A stretch of DNA of 8,018 nucleotides from Bacteroidota bacterium (lineage in GTDB: Bacteria; Bacteroidota; Rhodothermia; Balneolales; Balneolaceae), in the NCBI GenBank assembly GCA_024635465.1, contig JAGXIS010000158.1, forward strand, positions 1 through 8,018, read 5' to 3'. This document shows positions 6,440 through 8,018 of the stretch, in pieces. The notes beneath the pieces are model-generated. The model saw nothing but the letters and a program-made list of their open reading frames with translations. It did no database searches and was not told where the DNA came from. The position numbers and the translations under genes are program-made. Within the stretch, counting starts at the first letter, position 1; every line of letters begins with the position of its first letter.

Positions 6440-6634
6440 ATCTCTTTTTTAAGTCTGGTAAATTGTTTAGGGTTTATTTAAAGAGTGAAAAGTAAAAAGT
6501 TTCTTTTTTTAATGTATCTCCAATATGGATCTTTGAAATATCATATTTTCATTTGCTTTCAGGCGTCAGCTTTCAGCCATCAGCCTTTTCACTTTTAACT
6601 TTTTACTTTTTACTCCAATCACTTTTCACTCAAA
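6440..6634 (-). repeat. Repeat-rich spacer between pdhB and pdhC
   Basis: The 195-bp gap holds three repeat types. GAGTGAAAAGTAAAAAGT (6483-6500) has an inverted partner at 6598-6615, matching at 17 of 18 positions. A 14-bp tandem unit, GCTTTCAGGCGTCA then GCTTTCAGCCATCA (6555-6582), differs at two bases between copies. A run of ACTTTT-like units fills 6586-6632. On the coding strand the inverted arms could pair into a long A-U hairpin. No gene is seen. The AGTAAAAAGT and GGCTGAAAGC phrases are of a dispersed intergenic type (recalled, not searched). Confidence 0.7.
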
Positions 6635-7618
6635 TCATTTTCTATACGTAACTGTATTCACAGCATCTATCACATTTTTTGCACTTGGTAACCATAAATC
6701 AAAAAGTGGTTTTGAAAAAGGTGCATTTACATCCGGCAATGTTACTCGTTGTACGGGTGCATCCAGATAATCAAATGCCTCCCTCTGAATTAAAAATCCT
6801 ACTTCAGCAGCCATTCCGCCAAAAGGATGTGCTTCATCAACAATCACACAACGATTGGTTTTTTTGATTGATTTCACAACGGTTTCAATATCAAACGGTT
6901 TAATCGTTCGTGGATCAATAATTTCAACTTCAACACCATCTTTTTCAAGCTCTGATGCAGCCTGTTTTGCAATGTGATACATTTTCCCGGATGCAACTAC
7001 TGTGACATCACTACCTTCACGTTTCACTTTTGCTTTTCCAATCGGGATGGTATAGTCTTCTTCCTCAGAAACTTCTCCTTTCAAGCCATACATCTGCTCA
7101 GACTCCATAAAAAGAATCGGGTCTTCACTTCTGATCGCAGACTTCAACAAGCCTTTGGCATCATCCGGTTCTGACGGATAGATTACGGATAATCCGGGGA
7201 AATGAGCATACATTGAGTCATAAGCAACAGAATGAGTTGCACCTAACTGGCCTGCAGAGGCGTTAGGTCCTCTGAAAACGATCGGTACGCTTGCTTGTCC
7301 ACCCAACATATATCTAACCTTTGATGCATGATTGATGATCTGATCTGCAGCCAAAACTGCAAAATTAAATGTCATAAATTCGACTATGGGTCTAAGTCCG
7401 TTCATTGCAGCACCCACACCAATGCCGGAAAAACCCAACTCTGAAATAGGAGTGTCAATTACTCTTCTAAAACCATATTTATCAAGGAGTCCTTCTGTTA
7501 CTTTATAGGCGCCATTATATTCAGCAACTTCCTCCCCCATGATAAAAACCTTCTCATCACGATCCATCTCCTCATCGATCGCTTGCATCAGAGCTTCTCT
7601 AAATTGTAAAACTGCCAT
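6635..7618 (-). CDS. pdhB: Pyruvate dehydrogenase E1 component, beta subunit
   Basis: At 327 residues it is full length for the E1-beta family. With the alpha chain it makes the heterotetrameric, thiamine-diphosphate-dependent E1 that decarboxylates pyruvate and acetylates the lipoyl group of E2. The N-terminal pyrimidine-binding domain shows FIMGEEVAEYNGAYKVTEGL (25-44) and RVIDTPISELGFSGIGVGAA (52-71), where Glu60 is the conserved residue that contacts the ThDP aminopyrimidine. It continues with PIVEFMTFNF, RGPNASAGQLGATHS with the conserved His129, and HFPGLSVIYPSEPDDAKGLL. The C-terminal transketolase-like domain has VEIIDPRTIKPFD and CVIVDEAHPFGG. The gene lies 38 bp after pdhA, so they are co-transcribed. 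The start is ATG at 7618, with no strong Shine-Dalgarno, as is common in this group. Paralogues acting on branched-chain 2-oxo acids are close, but the complete pdhA-pdhB-pdhC set supports PDH. Confidence 0.95.
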   Translation of the reverse strand: MAVLQFREALMQAIDEEMDRDEKVFIMGEEVAEYNGAYKVTEGLLDKYGFRRVIDTPISELGFSGIGVGAAMNGLRPIVEFMTFNFAVLAADQIINHASKVRYMLGGQASVPIVFRGPNASAGQLGATHSVAYDSMYAHFPGLSVIYPSEPDDAKGLLKSAIRSEDPILFMESEQMYGLKGEVSEEEDYTIPIGKAKVKREGSDVTVVASGKMYHIAKQAASELEKDGVEVEIIDPRTIKPFDIETVVKSIKKTNRCVIVDEAHPFGGMAAEVGFLIQREAFDYLDAPVQRVTLPDVNAPFSKPLFDLWLPSAKNVIDAVNTVTYRK

Positions 7619-7656
7619 ATTCTATCTACTTGTTAATTAATTCAGTTTGATGTTCT

Positions 7657-8018
7657 TTATCTTCTGTCATCATGAAAATGCGGTGTTCTCGTAAACATAT
7701 CTTCGTAAAGAGCTTCAGGCTCCGGGAATGGAGACTCTTCTGCAAAATCAATTGAATCCATCACCTCTTTTTCTACAACTTCTTCGATCTCATCTATCTT
7801 TTTCTGCTTTAAAATACCCTCATCCAGAAGATAACTCTTCATTCTTTCCACAGGATCCGTTTTTTGATACTCTTGCAGTTCCTCTTTTGTTCGATATTTC
7901 TGAGGATCTGACATCGAATGCCCGCGGTAACGATAGGTTCGTATTTCAACGAAATACGGCATGCTGTCTTCACGAACCTCATCAGCAATCTTTTTCATAT
8001 TCTCATAAACCGTAAGGG
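7657..8018 (-). CDS. pdhA: Pyruvate dehydrogenase E1 component, alpha subunit, C-terminal part (5' end outside window)
   Basis: The frame is open to the right edge: six more codons (Leu-Thr-Val-Tyr-Glu-Asn) precede the Met at 7998, so that Met is internal. About 120 residues are visible, roughly the last third of the usual 330-370. They include FVEIRTYRYRGHSMSDPQKY, the active-site loop with the conserved RGHSMSDP (His contacts ThDP; the serines here are those phosphorylated in mitochondrial E1-alpha). A helical C-terminus and the ending HFHDDRR follow. The ThDP/Mg motif GDGX(25-30)N lies outside the window. The stop is TAA at 7657-7659, 38 bp before pdhB. The promoter of the operon is also outside. 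Confidence 0.93.
   Translation of the reverse strand, partial: LTVYENMKKIADEVREDSMPYFVEIRTYRYRGHSMSDPQKYRTKEELQEYQKTDPVERMKSYLLDEGILKQKKIDEIEEVVEKEVMDSIDFAEESPFPEPEALYEDMFTRTPHFHDDRR

Noticed and set aside
5691..6452. Long plus-strand open frame of 253 codons, Ser/Pro/Phe-rich
   Set aside because: Antisense to pdhC; the length comes from the Ser/Glu/Lys-rich linker codons, whose complement lacks stops. The E2 domains on the other strand are unmistakable.
7728..8015. Plus-strand open frame of 95 codons at the right edge
   Set aside because: Antisense to pdhA, whose active-site motif RGHSMSDP is clear.

Overview
The window looks like a chromosomal piece of a marine or halophilic bacterium of the Bacteroidota/Balneolota/Rhodothermota group. 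The grounds are a TonB-dependent receptor with an N-terminal carboxypeptidase-regulatory-like domain, paired with a DUF4249-type lipoprotein; a tmRNA whose decoded tag ends in Tyr-Arg-Leu-Ala-Ala; and AT-rich intergenic DNA carrying the short dispersed repeats common in this group. The assignment to Balneolota in particular is an inference.

Layout: (1) 1-632, plus strand, the C-terminal half of a neutral/alkaline ceramidase-like hydrolase cut by the left edge. (2) 633-837, a gene-free stretch with nested inverted repeats. (3) 838-1255, minus strand, the single-copy RNA gene ssrA (tmRNA, 365 nt) with a clear intrinsic terminator. (4) 1256-1540, a regulatory spacer with two small hairpins and an AAGGAG ribosome-binding site. 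(5) 1541-4760, plus strand, a two-gene unit: a TonB-dependent outer-membrane receptor followed 10 bp later by a DUF4249-like lipoprotein. (6) 4761-5083, a convergent intergenic region full of short repeats, including an imperfect 43-bp direct repeat. (7) 5084-8018, minus strand, the pyruvate dehydrogenase operon in the order pdhA (C-terminal end only) - pdhB - pdhC, interrupted between pdhB and pdhC by a repeat-rich 195-bp spacer.

How the genes work together: pdhA and pdhB encode the alpha and beta chains of the thiamine-diphosphate-dependent E1, and pdhC encodes the lipoyl-bearing E2 core; with an E3 encoded elsewhere they convert pyruvate to acetyl-CoA. The receptor and lipoprotein are probably an outer-membrane uptake pair of unknown substrate, analogous in arrangement to SusC/SusD pairs. 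tmRNA works in ribosome rescue. The ceramidase-like protein has no visible link to its neighbours.

Most of the window is ordinary core genome. I see no phage, IS, CRISPR, defence or toxin-antitoxin system. The points most worth a second look are the start of the receptor gene (a good Shine-Dalgarno points to an ATC codon rather than the TTG), the unusual tmRNA tag, the structured element beside ssrA, the charged Ser-rich linker of E2, and the repeats in the spacers.
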